64,000 nucleotides of DNA from Acidovorax benzenivorans (GCF_028680575.1 NZ_JAPCKI010000001.1:248001-312000); one strand, 5' to 3'. Positions 26,160-36,206 are shown, counted from the stretch's first letter. Program-made: numbers and translations. Notes: a model not told the origin generated them from the sequence alone.

Positions 26160-26264
26160 GATACCGGCGCGCCCCAGGCCAGGGCCGCCGCGCTGGCGGC
26201 GTCCCACTTCCCGAATCGCGCAGCGATTCGAGAGAAGGGGGAAGGCGCGCAGCGCCTCAGGGGG
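26160..26264. repeat. GC-rich intergenic repeat family B, copy 1
   Basis: Starts GATACCGGCGCG, contains AGGGCCGCCG, then two hairpins: CGAATCGC-GCA-GCGATTCG (26213-26231) and GGCGC-GCA-GCGCC, ending CTCAGGGGG. A second, clearly related copy lies at 54526-54650. Located after the reductase gene. Confidence 0.75.
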
Positions 26265-26267
26265 TTG

Positions 26268-26846
26268 TCAACCGAGCCCGATCGGGCTCGGCGCCCGCAT
26301 CACGATGCGGGTGAACAAACGGTCATACGCCGCATCGCGCGGCTTGCCAGGGGCCAGTGGGTTGGTATTGCTGGCAAACGCCGCGTCGATGGCAGCCCAG
26401 TCGTCTGGCAGCAGGGTCTCCTGGGCGGCGGGCAGCACCACGGTTTCTTCCAGGCGCATGTGCTCCAGGTAAAAGCGGATGTAGCGCTCCAGCGCCAATG
26501 CAAACGCTTCGCGGCGCGCATCGCCCATCAGCTCCCAGCCCAGCAGCAGGTGCTGCAACTCGCGCACTGCTGCTTCGCCACCATCATGGTCGCGATCCAG
26601 CTGCGCGATGACTTCGGCCGCCTGGGATGAACGCTCGGCCACCTTGGGGAACAGCCACTGCGACTCCTTGGGGTGGTGCTGGCGCTCAGGAAACTCGTCG
26701 ATGTAGAACAGCATGGCCCGCATCACATCAAAGAACGCAGCGGGCTCGTCGCCCGGGCCCTGGTCCAGCATCAGGCGCAGCGAGTGCAGCACCGCCGCGA
26801 GTGACGCATGCTCCTCGCGAATGGTTCGCAGACAGATCGACGGCAT
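26268..26846 (-). CDS. Hemerythrin-domain protein
   Basis: Four-helix protein of 192 residues. The iron-ligand pattern is visible: His in REEHASLAAV, ERQHHPKE, DRDHDGGE and EHMRLEE. Such domains bind a di-iron centre and O2, or act in iron or stress responses. Start at ATG 26846 (MPSICLRT). The gene end lies just beyond a family B repeat. Role unproven. Confidence 0.88.
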   Translation of the reverse strand: MPSICLRTIREEHASLAAVLHSLRLMLDQGPGDEPAAFFDVMRAMLFYIDEFPERQHHPKESQWLFPKVAERSSQAAEVIAQLDRDHDGGEAAVRELQHLLLGWELMGDARREAFALALERYIRFYLEHMRLEETVVLPAAQETLLPDDWAAIDAAFASNTNPLAPGKPRDAAYDRLFTRIVMRAPSPIGLG

Positions 26847-27032
26847 GGCGCACTCCCCAGGGTGATACGGGGTTCCAAGATTGCCACGATGTGCGCCTAT
26901 ACGGCCTGACACAGATCAAGAGATACAAGGGCTACCCACGCCCCGAGCCACAAGACGCCTCACTCACCTGAACTCACTCACCTGAAGCCAGGATCATCCG
27001 ACCTATCAGCGGCGGCCCGGATACTCGGTCCC

Positions 27033-29027
27033 TCAAAGGCTGCTGCGCAGCTGGATGATGGCAGCCCCGACCGCGCTGGATGCCTGCGAGAACGGGGTGT
27101 TGCCAGCCAATGCCTGCTCGGCGTCCGCATAATTTCCCCGGTTAATGGTTTGAGCAATAGCGCCCGCCACTTCGTGGAACTCGCGATGCTTGTCCACCAG
27201 CGACTGGAAGGCTGGCACAGCGCCATAAGACCCCTGTCCCTTGCCATGCAGCCAACGGCCCAGCTCGCAGCAGTCATCGCGCCTGATCGTGTCGGCATCA
27301 AGCTGCTGATGCTTCTTGGCGGCGTCGCGCAACTTGGTGCGCCACTGCGCATGGGCCTTGATGGCCGAATCAAGGTCGACACCCTGGATAGATGGAGCAG
27401 CCAGCGCCATGGATGTACCGTGCTGCAGGGCGACCGTCTGCCGCACGCCGACGGCATGCTGATCGTTGGCCAACCGGAACTGCTGCACCACCTGCGACAA
27501 GCGCGCGGCCTGCTCGCGCAGCGACTCGGCCGCAGCGGCGGACTCTTCCACCAGCGCGGCGTTCTGCTGCGTCATGCGGTCGATCTCGCCCACCGAGCTG
27601 TTCACCTGGCCAATGCCGGCCGACTGCTCGGAGGCTGCCGCCGTGATCTCACCAATGATGTCGCCCACGCGCTGCACGCTGCTCACGATGTCCTTCATGG
27701 CCGTGCCCGCTTCTTCCACATGGCGCACGCCGCCGTCCACCGCCGTCACGCTGCTCTGAATCAGGCCCTTGATGTCGCTAGCCGCCGCCGCGCTACGCTG
27801 CGCCAGGCTGCGCACCTCGCTCGCCACCACGGCAAAGCCCCGGCCCTGTTCGCCCGCGCGGGCCGCTTCCACGGCCGCGTTCAGCGCCAGGATGTTGGTC
27901 TGGAAGGCGATGGAGTCGATCAGGCCAATGATGTCGCCGATCTTGCGGCTCGATGTCGAGATCTCGTGCATGCTGGCCACGGCCTGCTGCACCACGCCAC
28001 CGCCGTGCGTGGCCATCTGCGACGCCGACGCCGCCAGCTGGTTGGCCATCTGCGAGGACGATGCCGTCTGCTGCACGGTGGATGTGAGCTGCGACAGCGA
28101 AGACACGGCCTCCTGCGCATTGCTGGCCGTCTGCTCGGTGCGGTGCGACAGGTCCTGGTTGCCCGTGGCGATCTCCTGGCTGGCCGTGGCGATGTTGCCG
28201 CTGGCATCACGCACCTGCGCCACCAGCGAGCCCAGGCCTTGCTGCATGTCGCGCAATGCGCGCTGCAGGTCGGCCACTTCGTCCTTGCCCTCGGCGGCAA
28301 TGTGCTGCGACAGGTCGCCCCCGGCAATGGCCTGCGCCATCTTGCGTGCATCTTCCAGCGGGCGGCAGATAGAGTTCATGTTCATCAGCGTGGTGGGCAC
28401 CACCACCACCACCGTGATCAGCACGGCCAGCACAAACAGCCACTTGGTCTGGTCGGACACCAGGCCCTGCTGCTCCACCGACTTGGCGACCTCGGCATGC
28501 AACACGCTGTCCAGTTCAGTCATCAGCTTGTCGGCCTCGGCAAACTCGGCCACGGCCTTGCCGCTCATGCGGTTGGCAATGGTGGCCGTGTCGTAACCAC
28601 TGGCCTCCAGCTGGCGCGCCACGTGCGCAAACAGCTCGCGGTAGCTGTCCAGGCGCTTGACGATGTTGCGCACCACGGGGTTGTCAGAGTCTTCTTCACC
28701 GTCCAGAAACTTGTTTGCCGTCTTCTTGGCCTTGTCCTGGCTCTCCAGCCATTTGGCATGTGCGGCCTTCACGGCTTCGGGCTTCTCGTAACCGATGATC
28801 ATGTCCTTCTCGAACTGGCGGATGGCGCCCATCTCGCCCCGCAACTCGGCCATGTAGCCCACCTTGGCAAACGAGTGGTCCATGAAGTCCTGGCTCATCG
28901 CATGGATGCGGAACATGCCCAGCATGCCCGCGCCCCCCAGCAGCCCCAGCAGTCCCAGCACCACGCCAATGGCACCCAGCATGCGCAAACGTATGGTGAA
29001 CTGCCGCATGAGCGAGAAAAGATTCAT
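27033..29027 (-). CDS. Methyl-accepting chemotaxis protein with C-terminal CZB domain
   Basis: Chemoreceptor of 664 residues. A first transmembrane segment lies near residues 14-36, a periplasmic four-helix region follows to about 190, then a second segment (residues about 195-215) and HAMP. The signalling domain (about 275-510) has the hairpin tip [20 protein letters not shown], then [19 protein letters not shown]. After residue 540 a CZB domain follows, with the H..C..H..H pattern ([31 protein letters not shown]). The CZB domain binds zinc and senses hypochlorous acid in characterised cases. The gene is single and not beside other chemotaxis genes. Confidence 0.94.
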   Translation of the reverse strand: MNLFSLMRQFTIRLRMLGAIGVVLGLLGLLGGAGMLGMFRIHAMSQDFMDHSFAKVGYMAELRGEMGAIRQFEKDMIIGYEKPEAVKAAHAKWLESQDKAKKTANKFLDGEEDSDNPVVRNIVKRLDSYRELFAHVARQLEASGYDTATIANRMSGKAVAEFAEADKLMTELDSVLHAEVAKSVEQQGLVSDQTKWLFVLAVLITVVVVVPTTLMNMNSICRPLEDARKMAQAIAGGDLSQHIAAEGKDEVADLQRALRDMQQGLGSLVAQVRDASGNIATASQEIATGNQDLSHRTEQTASNAQEAVSSLSQLTSTVQQTASSSQMANQLAASASQMATHGGGVVQQAVASMHEISTSSRKIGDIIGLIDSIAFQTNILALNAAVEAARAGEQGRGFAVVASEVRSLAQRSAAAASDIKGLIQSSVTAVDGGVRHVEEAGTAMKDIVSSVQRVGDIIGEITAAASEQSAGIGQVNSSVGEIDRMTQQNAALVEESAAAAESLREQAARLSQVVQQFRLANDQHAVGVRQTVALQHGTSMALAAPSIQGVDLDSAIKAHAQWRTKLRDAAKKHQQLDADTIRRDDCCELGRWLHGKGQGSYGAVPAFQSLVDKHREFHEVAGAIAQTINRGNYADAEQALAGNTPFSQASSAVGAAIIQLRSSL

Positions 29028-29145
29028 GATCTGTCGTCCTTGGTATAACTATGCCGATGCGGTCACCGCACCTCCCCCGAGGCCACGGATTCGCAACAAA
29101 TCGTTGCAGTTTGCCAGACATCGATGACCGAGCCGTACGTATTTA

Positions 29146-31398
29146 TCACATGCGCCACCGCTTGAGTAAGAGGGCGTTCGCCATCACGCTGACCGAACTG
29201 AGCGCCATCGCCGCCCCCGCCACCACGGGGCTCAGAAAGCCCAGGGCCGCCAGCGGGATACCCGCCACGTTGTACGCAAATGCCCAGAACAGGTTTTGGC
29301 GGATCTTCATCACCGTGCGGCGCGAAATATCCAGCGCCGCCGCCACCAGCATCGGGTCGCCCCGCATCAGCGTGATGCCAGCCGCGTGCATGGCCACGTC
29401 CGTGCCGTTGCCCATGGCCATGCCCACATCCGCCGCCGCGAGCGCGGGGGCATCGTTAACGCCGTCGCCCACCATCGCCACTTGATGGCGCTTGCCGTCC
29501 GGCCCCTGTTGCAACGCAGCCACCTTGGCGGCCTTGTCACCCGGCAATACCTCGGCCATCACCTCGCCTGCGTCGGAGTCCAGCCCCAGGCGCCGGGCCA
29601 TGGCCTCGGCAGCGCCCCGGTTGTCGCCCGAGATCATCACGGTGCGGATGCCACGCGCCTTCAGCGCCGCCAGCGCCTCGCGCGCGCCGGGCTTGGGTTC
29701 GTCGCCAAAGGCCATCAGCGCGCGCAGCGCCAGCCCTTCAGTGACACGCTGAGCCACGGCCGACACGGTGGCGCCTTCACGTTGCAAAGCATCGGCACGC
29801 TCGGCCAGCGGGCCCAGGGGCACACCCAGCTCCTGCATCCAGCGCAGGCTACCCACCAGGTAGCTCTGGCCGTCCACCTCCCCCTCGGTGCCGCGCCCGG
29901 GCACGGCGCGCACGTCCTGTGCGGTGGCCACGCTGATCTGCCGCTCGCCCGCCGCCGCCACCACCGCGCGGGCCAGCGGGTGTTCGCTGCCGCTTTGCAC
30001 CGCCGCCACGGCCGCCATCACGGCGGCTTCATGAAGGCCGGGCACCACCTCGAACGCGGTCAGCCGGGGCTGGCCCACGGTCAGCGTGCCGGTCTTGTCA
30101 AAGGCCACCGTGTCCACCTTGTGGGCCAGCTCCAGCGCCTGCACGTCCTTGATCAAGATGCCGTTCTTGGCCGCCACGCCCGTGCCCGCCATGATGGCCG
30201 CCGGTGTGGCCAGGCCCAGCGCACAGGGGCAGGCAATCACCATCACCGCCACGGCGTGAATCAGTGCGGCCTCCATGCCCACGCCCATCCACAGCCAACC
30301 CAGCAGCGTGACCACCGCCACCACCAGCACCACGGGCACAAAGACGGCCGACACCTGGTCCACCAGCCGCTGGATGGGCGCCTTGGCCGCCTGCGCGTCT
30401 TCCACCAGCCGGATGATCTGGGCCAGCACCGTCTCGGCCCCCACGGCCGTCACGGCCATCACAATGCGGCCGTCACCGTTGATTGAGCCGCCCGTCAGCG
30501 CCGCGCCCACATCGCGGGCCACCGGCAAGGGCTCGCCCGTCAGCATGGATTCATCCACCTGCGTGTGGCCCTCGTGCACCGTGCCATCCACCGGAATGCG
30601 CTCGCCGGGCCGCACCACCAGCTGGTCGCCCACCAGCACCTCAGACACCGGCACATCCACCTCGCCAGACTTGGAGAGCAAATGCACCACATCCGGCCGC
30701 AGCGCATGCAGCGCGCGGATGGCTGCCGTGGTCTGCCGCTTGGCCCGCGCCTCCAGCCACTTGCCCAGCAGCACCAGCGTGACCACCACGGCCGACGCCT
30801 CAAAGTACAGATGCGGCGCGTGTCCTTCGTGCGCGGTCAGCCACAGCCACATCGACAGGCCCCAACCTGCACTCGTGCCCATGGAAACCAGTAAATCCAT
30901 GTTGCCCGACAGCGCCTTGAGCGCGTGCCAGCCCGCCTTGTAAAAGCGCGCACCCAGGATGAATTGCACCGGCGTGGCCAACACAAACTGCACCCAGGCC
31001 GGCAGCATCCAGTGTTGGCCAAACAGGTCACCGATCATCGGCAGCACCAGCGGCGCCGACAGCAGCAGGCCAATGCCCACAGGCAGGAACCCCGCCCAGG
31101 GCGAGAGGTCCTCCGGTGCATCCTCCTGCCCCGCCGCTCGCGGCTCGTAGCCCGCGTTGCGCACCGCACGGCGCAGCAAAGCCTCCATGGCGGCAGCGTC
31201 GGAGCCGACCTGCGTGGCAAAGGCAATGCGGGCGGACTCGGTGGCCAGGTTGACCGAGGCTTCCTGCACACCCGGCACCTTGCGCAGCGCACGCTCCACG
31301 CGGCCCACGCAGCTTGCGCAGGTCATGCCAGAAATGCCCAGGTCCAACGAGTGAACGGACTCGGGCGGGGTGTTGGGGGTTGTAGTGATGGTGTTCAT
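29146..31398 (-). CDS. copA: Copper-translocating P1B-type ATPase CopA
   Basis: Copper-exporting P-type ATPase of 750 residues. One N-terminal heavy-metal domain has GMTCASC. Transmembrane helices follow, with [16 protein letters not shown] holding the CPC metal-binding motif, then [13 protein letters not shown] (phosphorylated Asp) and a late [18 protein letters not shown]. The copper type is supported by the CPC motif and by the divergent copZ-cueR genes. Start ATG 31398 (MNTITTTP); a longer frame to 31446 would cover the CueR-type operator. A predicted CueR promoter puts the transcript start at or near this codon, so a leaderless mRNA is possible. Confidence 0.94.
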   Translation of the reverse strand: MNTITTTPNTPPESVHSLDLGISGMTCASCVGRVERALRKVPGVQEASVNLATESARIAFATQVGSDAAAMEALLRRAVRNAGYEPRAAGQEDAPEDLSPWAGFLPVGIGLLLSAPLVLPMIGDLFGQHWMLPAWVQFVLATPVQFILGARFYKAGWHALKALSGNMDLLVSMGTSAGWGLSMWLWLTAHEGHAPHLYFEASAVVVTLVLLGKWLEARAKRQTTAAIRALHALRPDVVHLLSKSGEVDVPVSEVLVGDQLVVRPGERIPVDGTVHEGHTQVDESMLTGEPLPVARDVGAALTGGSINGDGRIVMAVTAVGAETVLAQIIRLVEDAQAAKAPIQRLVDQVSAVFVPVVLVVAVVTLLGWLWMGVGMEAALIHAVAVMVIACPCALGLATPAAIMAGTGVAAKNGILIKDVQALELAHKVDTVAFDKTGTLTVGQPRLTAFEVVPGLHEAAVMAAVAAVQSGSEHPLARAVVAAAGERQISVATAQDVRAVPGRGTEGEVDGQSYLVGSLRWMQELGVPLGPLAERADALQREGATVSAVAQRVTEGLALRALMAFGDEPKPGAREALAALKARGIRTVMISGDNRGAAEAMARRLGLDSDAGEVMAEVLPGDKAAKVAALQQGPDGKRHQVAMVGDGVNDAPALAAADVGMAMGNGTDVAMHAAGITLMRGDPMLVAAALDISRRTVMKIRQNLFWAFAYNVAGIPLAALGFLSPVVAGAAMALSSVSVMANALLLKRWRM

Positions 31399-31405
31399 GG
31401 CGGGG

Positions 31406-31436
31406 ATAGTGATCCTTGACGTGATGGCAAGGTCAA
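31406..31436 (-). promoter_or_regulatory. CueR-type promoter of copA
   Basis: On the minus strand: -35 TTGACC (31431-31436), a 19-bp spacer and CACTAT (31406-31411). The spacer region holds the CCTTG-N9-CAAGG dyad (31414-31432). A 19-bp spacer with a central dyad is the hallmark of MerR-family activated promoters. Confidence 0.65.
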
Positions 31437-31483
31437 GCATTGACATTGATCAACCCTCACATCATGAGTGTCTTGAACAACGT

Positions 31484-31514
31484 TTGACTCTGCCACGATG
31501 TCAAGCTTCATCAT
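31484..31514 (+). promoter_or_regulatory. CueR-type promoter of copZ-cueR
   Basis: Plus strand: TTGACT (31484-31489), 19 bases, CATCAT (31509-31514), with dyad TTGAC-N11-GTCAA. Same 19-bp geometry as the copA promoter, pointing the other way. Dyad is less close to the usual CueR box, so confidence is lower. Confidence 0.5.
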
Positions 31515-31565
31515 TCATTTCGGTCAATACAACGACCCTCTTGAAAACCAACCCAAGGACACCCG

Positions 31566-31769
31566 ATGACAACCACCACTACGTTCCAAGTTCAAGGCAT
31601 GACCTGCGGCCACTGCGAACGCGCCGTCACCCAGGCGGTGCAACAGGTCGACCCCAACGCCCAGGTGCGCATCGACCGCGCCAGCGGCAAGGTGGATGTA
31701 GACAGCACCGCGCCACGCGAGGCCTTGGCCGCCGCCATTGCCGAAGAAGGCTACACGGTCGCGGCCTGA
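31566..31769 (+). CDS. copZ: CopZ-type copper chaperone (heavy-metal-associated domain)
   Basis: Single heavy-metal-associated domain of 67 residues with the metal-binding loop GMTCGHCERAV near residue 9, as in CopZ/Atx1-type cytoplasmic copper carriers that deliver Cu(I) to CopA. Lies between copA and cueR and is likely transcribed with cueR. CueR-type promoter elements lie just upstream. Confidence 0.92.
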   Translation: MTTTTTFQVQGMTCGHCERAVTQAVQQVDPNAQVRIDRASGKVDVDSTAPREALAAAIAEEGYTVAA

Positions 31770-31805
31770 GCGCTGCGCAACCATTCACCCAGCGAGGGCC
31801 ACCCC

Positions 31806-32345
31806 ATGACCACGCCCCACCCCACGCACACCACGGCGCCCCCCCCCGCCCAAGGCAGCTCGAGCGCCAGGACCACTGCGATGCCCCGCGCCACATCCTG
31901 GCCCGTGCCCATCGGCGTCGCCGCCCAGCGTGCGGGCATCTCGGCGCGCATGGTGCGGCATTACGAATCGCTGGGCCTCATCAGCGGCGTGGCGCGCACC
32001 GACAGCGGCTACCGCCAGTACACCGAGGCCGACGTGCACGCCCTGCACTTCATCCGCCGCAGCCGCGACCTGGGCTTCTCGATGGAAGAAATCGCCGAAC
32101 TGCTGGGCCTGTGGCACGACCACAGCCGCGCCAGCAGCCAGGTCAAGCGCATCGCGCAGCAGCACATCGACAACCTGAGCGAACGCATCGCGCAGATGCA
32201 GGCCATGCAGCGCAGCCTGCAAACGCTGGTGTCCTGCTGCCAGGGCAACGACCGGCCGGACTGCCCGATCCTGGACGACCTGGCGGCGGGGCAGGCGGAA
32301 CACCCTGCCCCCAGGGCTTCACGCAAGACGCTACCAAATCAATAG
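31806..32345 (+). CDS. cueR: Cu(I)-responsive MerR-family regulator CueR
   Basis: MerR-type activator of 179 residues. The winged helix begins near residue 33, PIGVAAQRAGISARMVRHYE, followed by a long dimerisation helix. Near the end CCQGNDRPDCPI contains the two Cys that hold Cu(I) in CueR. Start 31806 has an upstream GAGGG; ATG 31881 (MPRATS) is an alternative, nearer to the length of E. coli CueR. The last codons and stop (PNQ*) are formed by the edge of a family A repeat. Controls copA and copZ. Confidence 0.92.
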   Translation: MTTPHPTHTTAPPPAQGSSSARTTAMPRATSWPVPIGVAAQRAGISARMVRHYESLGLISGVARTDSGYRQYTEADVHALHFIRRSRDLGFSMEEIAELLGLWHDHSRASSQVKRIAQQHIDNLSERIAQMQAMQRSLQTLVSCCQGNDRPDCPILDDLAAGQAEHPAPRASRKTLPNQ

Positions 32346-32389
32346 CTGCCATCGCTTATCCATCAAGCGCTACAGGCCAATTTGGCTTA
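32333..32389. repeat. Dispersed repeat family A, copy 4
   Basis: CAATAGCTGCCATCGCTTAT, a short spacer, CAAGCGCTACAGGCCAATTT. It lies between cueR and the convergent TetR gene and includes the CueR stop codon. Confidence 0.8.
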
Positions 32390-32411
32390 AATTCTGGCCT
32401 GACAAGGCGCA

Positions 32412-33272
32412 TTACCCCCCGCTGGGCCGGGCTGATGACTTGGCTTTGCCGCTCACCGCCCTGCGTTTGGGGGCGGGCACGGCGGCAGCGTCCAGCGATG
32501 TGTTGTGCACAGAGCGCCGCAACACCCCATCACACAGCGTCGCAATGCACTGCTGCGCCACCTGCTCAGGCGTGTATTCGCCGCCCGGCTGGTACCAGCG
32601 GCCAATCCAGCTCAGCGCGCCAGCAATCACAAACGCCGTCATCTTCGGGTCGCAGGGCTGTAGCGATCCCTCGGCTACGCCTTCGGCCACCAGGCGGCGG
32701 AACTCCTGGTCGATGGCGGACTTCAGGCGCCGCAGCTCCTTGCGGCTCTCGGGCGGCAGCTGCTCATCGCCCACACGGATCAGGCACATGCCGAAGTCCT
32801 GCGTGACGATGCGCGCGTACACCTGCATGCAGGTCATGAGCTGGTCGATGGCCTTGCCGCCCGCGGCGCGCGAGGCATCGATGCCCTCCAGCATCATTTC
32901 CAGCCCCTTGCTCACGCACTGCAGCAGGATCTCGTCCTTGTTCTTCACGTAGTAGTACAGCGTGGGCTTGGTCACGTTCAGGCGCGCGGCAATGTCGTCG
33001 AGCGACGTGGCGTGAAAGCCGCGTTCATTGAACAGCTGGGCCGCAGCCTGCAGCACGGCGTTGCGCTTGGCCTCGCGCTGGCGCTCGCGGTGCGACACCG
33101 GGGGCCAGGGGGACGCCGCTGCGGCCTGGGCAGGCGCAGGTACGGCCTTGGCCTGCTGAGCCTTTTTGGGCGTTTTGACCGGCTTGGCCTGCTTGGCAGC
33201 GGGTGAAACAGACGGCGCTGCGGCGGTGGAGGTAGCGCTGCGGCGGCGGGGTGCCACTTTGGCGTGGGGCAT
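32412..33272 (-). CDS. TetR-family regulator of the ABC transporter/acyl-CoA ligase operon
   Basis: TetR-type repressor of 286 residues, with a long Ala/Lys/Pro-rich N-terminal tail (residues 1-55) before the helix-turn-helix. The DNA-binding part is AVLQAAAQLFNERGFHATSL, then DDIAARLNVTKPTLYYYVKNKDE. The ligand domain follows, and the C terminus is basic and probably disordered. It is divergent from the ABC transporter genes, with two strong palindromes between them. It likely senses an acyl-CoA or the transported acid. Confidence 0.9.
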   Translation of the reverse strand: MPHAKVAPRRRSATSTAAAPSVSPAAKQAKPVKTPKKAQQAKAVPAPAQAAAASPWPPVSHRERQREAKRNAVLQAAAQLFNERGFHATSLDDIAARLNVTKPTLYYYVKNKDEILLQCVSKGLEMMLEGIDASRAAGGKAIDQLMTCMQVYARIVTQDFGMCLIRVGDEQLPPESRKELRRLKSAIDQEFRRLVAEGVAEGSLQPCDPKMTAFVIAGALSWIGRWYQPGGEYTPEQVAQQCIATLCDGVLRRSVHNTSLDAAAVPAPKRRAVSGKAKSSARPSGG

Positions 33273-33330
33273 GGATGGCAGTTCCTCGGGAAAGTACGGA
33301 TGCTGATGAGGGTCGCGGCTTCCAGAATCT

Positions 33331-33359
33331 ACTTGCGAGTAAACAGTTTACGCACAAGT
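33331..33359. promoter_or_regulatory. Operator 1 between tetR and the ABC operon (TetR-type palindrome)
   Basis: 29-bp near-perfect palindrome: ACTTGCGAGTAAAC, A, GTTTACGCACAAGT (12 of 14 pairs match). Typical TetR operator length and position. Confidence 0.7.
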
Positions 33360-33361
33360 AG

Positions 33362-33391
33362 GAAATTTCTGTCGGGTCCGAGAGAAATTTC
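33362..33391. promoter_or_regulatory. Operator 2 between tetR and the ABC operon
   Basis: 30-bp palindrome with arms GAAATTTCTGTCGG and CCGAGAGAAATTTC around GT (13 of 14 pairs match). Its sequence is unlike operator 1, so it may bind another regulator. Confidence 0.6.
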
Positions 33392-33427
33392 TGCCAAAAG
33401 CTGCAGTCAACCCGTATTAGAAAACCA

Positions 33428-34291
33428 ATGGAGACAACCCTTTCCGGCCCCGCTGCTGCCACGCCCCTGCTCCAGGTGCAGGGCGTGACCCTGGCGTTTG
33501 GCGGCGTCAAGGCGCTCACCGGCGTGGGGTTTGACGTGTCGCCCGGCTCCATCACCGCCGTCATCGGGCCCAACGGTGCGGGCAAGACCTCGCTGTTCAA
33601 CACCATCTCGGGCTTTTACCGGCCCAGCCAGGGCTCCATCCGGTTTCAGGGGCAGGACATCACGCGCATCCCGGCGCCGCAGCGCGCCAAGCTGGGCCTG
33701 GGCCGCAGCTTTCAGAACATTGCGCTGTTTCGCGGCATGACGGTGCTCGACAACATCAAGCTGGGCCGCCACGCGCACCTCAAAACCAACGTGCTCGACG
33801 CCCTGTTCTACCTGGGCCGCGCGCGCCGCGAAGAGGCCGAGCTGCGCCGCGACATCGAGGAGCGCATCATCGACTTCCTCGAAATCGACCACATCCGCCA
33901 CGCGCCCGTCTCGGCCCTGCCCTACGGCCTGCAAAAGCGCGTGGAGATGGCCCGCGCGCTGGCCATGCAGCCGCAGATCCTGATGCTGGACGAACCCGTG
34001 GCCGGGATGAACCGCGAAGAGACCGAGGACATGGCACGTTTCATCCTCGACGTGCGCGAGGAGTGGGGCGTGACGGTGCTCATGGTGGAGCACGACATGG
34101 GCATGGTGATGGACCTGTCGGACCACGTGGTGGTGCTCAACTTCGGTCAAGTCATCGCCCAGGGCACGCCTGCCACCGTACAGGCCAACCCCGAGGTCAT
34201 CCGCGCCTACTTGGGTGCGGGCGATGTGGGGGATCTGCGCGCACGGCTGCGGGCCGGTGGCCAGCCCACCAACACCCAGGGAGCCGCGTGA
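33428..34291 (+). CDS. ABC transporter ATP-binding protein, LivG type
   Basis: Cytoplasmic ATPase of 287 residues. Walker A is GPNGAGKTS near residue 46, the signature region is ALPYGLQKRVEMARALAMQP, and Walker B is ILMLDEPVAGMN. The long insert after Walker A and the DHVVVLNFGQVIAQGTP end are LivG-like. First gene of the transport operon; stop overlaps the next start (TGATG). Hydrolyses ATP to power import of an organic acid or amino acid. Confidence 0.93.
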   Translation: METTLSGPAAATPLLQVQGVTLAFGGVKALTGVGFDVSPGSITAVIGPNGAGKTSLFNTISGFYRPSQGSIRFQGQDITRIPAPQRAKLGLGRSFQNIALFRGMTVLDNIKLGRHAHLKTNVLDALFYLGRARREEAELRRDIEERIIDFLEIDHIRHAPVSALPYGLQKRVEMARALAMQPQILMLDEPVAGMNREETEDMARFILDVREEWGVTVLMVEHDMGMVMDLSDHVVVLNFGQVIAQGTPATVQANPEVIRAYLGAGDVGDLRARLRAGGQPTNTQGAA

Positions 34292-35169
34292 TGGATTGGG
34301 CCTACCTGTTTGAAATCAGCCTCACCGGCATCGCGGGTGGCGGCCTCTACGCACTGGCCGCGCTTGCGTTCGTCATGGTCTACAAGGCCACACGGGTGGT
34401 GAACATCGCGATTGGCGAAATGCTGATGGTGGGCGCCTACCTGTTCTTCACTTTTGCCGCCACGTTCGCGCTGCCACTGTGGCTGGCCATCCCGGCGGCC
34501 GTGCTGGGCACAGGCCTGCTGGGCGCGGTGATCGAGCGCACCATGATCCGACCGCTGCTGGGCGAGCCACCCATCTCCGTCTTCATGGTCACCGTGGGCC
34601 TGGCCTCGGTGCTCGTGGGCTTGGTGGAAATGATCTGGACGGCCGACCAGCGCCGCCTGCCCGACTTCATGCCCAGCCAGCCCATCATGGTCGGCGACGC
34701 GTTCCTCGCGCCCAAGGTGTTCTGGGGGGCAGTGATTGCCATCGTGTTCATCGCAGCAGTGCTGGTGGTGTTCCGCTTCTGGCGCGGCGGTGTGGCCCTG
34801 CGCGCCACGGCCAGCGATCAGGCTGCGGCCTATTCGGTGGGCATCAACGTGCCGCGCGTGTTCTCGCTGGCCTGGGTGGTGTCGGCCATGATCGCCGCTG
34901 TCTCCGGGATCATCGTCGGATCGATTGGCGGCATCTCGTCCAGCATGGGCGTGTTCGGCCTGTCGGTGCTGGTCGTCGTCATCGTGGGCGGGCTCGACAG
35001 CGTGCTGGGCGCGCTCATCGGCGGCATTCTCATCGGCCTCATCGAAGCGCTGGCCGGGGCCTACCTGGGCGGCGAATACAAGCTGCTGGCCACCTTCATC
35101 GTGCTGGTCGCGGTGCTACTGGTGCGCCCGTATGGCCTGTTCGGCACCCATGAGATAGAGAGACTCTGA
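34291..35169 (+). CDS. ABC transporter permease, LivH type
   Basis: Inner-membrane permease of 292 residues with about eight hydrophobic segments. SLTGIAGGGLYALAALAFVM and VNIAIGEMLMVGAY are typical of LivH-like permeases. Start at ATG 34291 overlaps the preceding stop by one base, and the stop overlaps the next start at 35169, so translational coupling is expected. Confidence 0.92.
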   Translation: MDWAYLFEISLTGIAGGGLYALAALAFVMVYKATRVVNIAIGEMLMVGAYLFFTFAATFALPLWLAIPAAVLGTGLLGAVIERTMIRPLLGEPPISVFMVTVGLASVLVGLVEMIWTADQRRLPDFMPSQPIMVGDAFLAPKVFWGAVIAIVFIAAVLVVFRFWRGGVALRATASDQAAAYSVGINVPRVFSLAWVVSAMIAAVSGIIVGSIGGISSSMGVFGLSVLVVVIVGGLDSVLGALIGGILIGLIEALAGAYLGGEYKLLATFIVLVAVLLVRPYGLFGTHEIERL

Positions 35170-36206
35170 TGCGCATCGGAACCCTCAAGGAAACCTACAT
35201 CGCCGACGCGGCGCTGTTCGACTCGCGCACGCAAAAGGTGTGGCTGGCCGTGGGCGCAGCGCTGCTGGTGCTGTTCCCGTTCATGGCCAGCGACTACTGG
35301 CTGTACCTGGCCTGCCTGGTCAGCATCAACGTGGCCAGTGCCACGGGGCTCAACATCCTCACGGGCTACACAGGCCTCGTGAGCCTGGGGCAGGCGGCGT
35401 TCATGGGCCTGGGGGCATACACCGTGGCCGTGCTGGAAACCAAAGTGGGCACGCCCTTTGTGCTCAACCTGCTGGCGGGCGGCTTCGTCGCCATGCTCGG
35501 CGGGCTCATCGTGGGCATTCCGTCGCTGCGCGTCAAAGGGCTGTACCTGGCTATCGCCACCATCGCTGCATCGTTCATCGCGCACTTCATCTTTGCCAAC
35601 TGGAAGTTCACCGGCGGCACCGGTGGCCTGAGCGTGCCGCCCGCCAAGCTGTTTGGCATGCCGCTGGAGACCTCGTTCCGTCTGTACTGGCTCATCGTGC
35701 CAGTGACCCTCCTCATGCTGCTGGGCGCGGCCAACCTGTTCCGCACCCGCGTGGGCCGCGCCTTTATCGCCATTCGTGATCGCGACATCTCGGCCGAGGT
35801 GCTGGGCATCCCGCTGCTGCGCTACAAGCTGCTGTCGTTTGGGCTGTCGTCGTTCTATGCGGGCGTGGCGGGCGGGCTGTGGGCGTACTTCTTTCGCGTG
35901 GTCACGCCCGAGAGTTTTCCGCTGCTCATGTCCATCTTCTTCCTCGCGGCCATCATCGTCGGCGGCATGGGCTCCATCCTGGGCGGCATCCTGGGCGCGG
36001 TGTTCATGACCATGGTGCCCGAGCTGCTCAAGCTCGTGGTCGGCCTGCTGCCTGGGGGCGCGGAACTCACCGTGTTCCTCTCGCCCGTGCGCACCGTGAT
36101 CTTTGGTCTGCTCATCATCGGTTTTCTCGTCTTCGAGCCCCATGGCCTGGCCGAAGTGTGGCGGCGCATCCGTCGTTTCTTCCATCTCTGGCCCTTCCGC
36201 AACTAA
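35169..36206 (+). CDS. ABC transporter permease, LivM type
   Basis: Inner-membrane permease of 345 residues. NILTGYTGLVSLGQAAFMGL, GIPSLRVKGLYLAIATIAA and GGMGSILGGILGAVFM are LivM family landmarks. Forms the channel with the LivH-type permease. Start at ATG 35169, overlapping the previous stop. Confidence 0.92.
   Translation: MRIGTLKETYIADAALFDSRTQKVWLAVGAALLVLFPFMASDYWLYLACLVSINVASATGLNILTGYTGLVSLGQAAFMGLGAYTVAVLETKVGTPFVLNLLAGGFVAMLGGLIVGIPSLRVKGLYLAIATIAASFIAHFIFANWKFTGGTGGLSVPPAKLFGMPLETSFRLYWLIVPVTLLMLLGAANLFRTRVGRAFIAIRDRDISAEVLGIPLLRYKLLSFGLSSFYAGVAGGLWAYFFRVVTPESFPLLMSIFFLAAIIVGGMGSILGGILGAVFMTMVPELLKLVVGLLPGGAELTVFLSPVRTVIFGLLIIGFLVFEPHGLAEVWRRIRRFFHLWPFRN

Noticed and set aside
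27150-29048. 632-codon plus-strand frame
   Set aside because: Antisense to the chemoreceptor gene; His/Arg/Leu-rich without domains.
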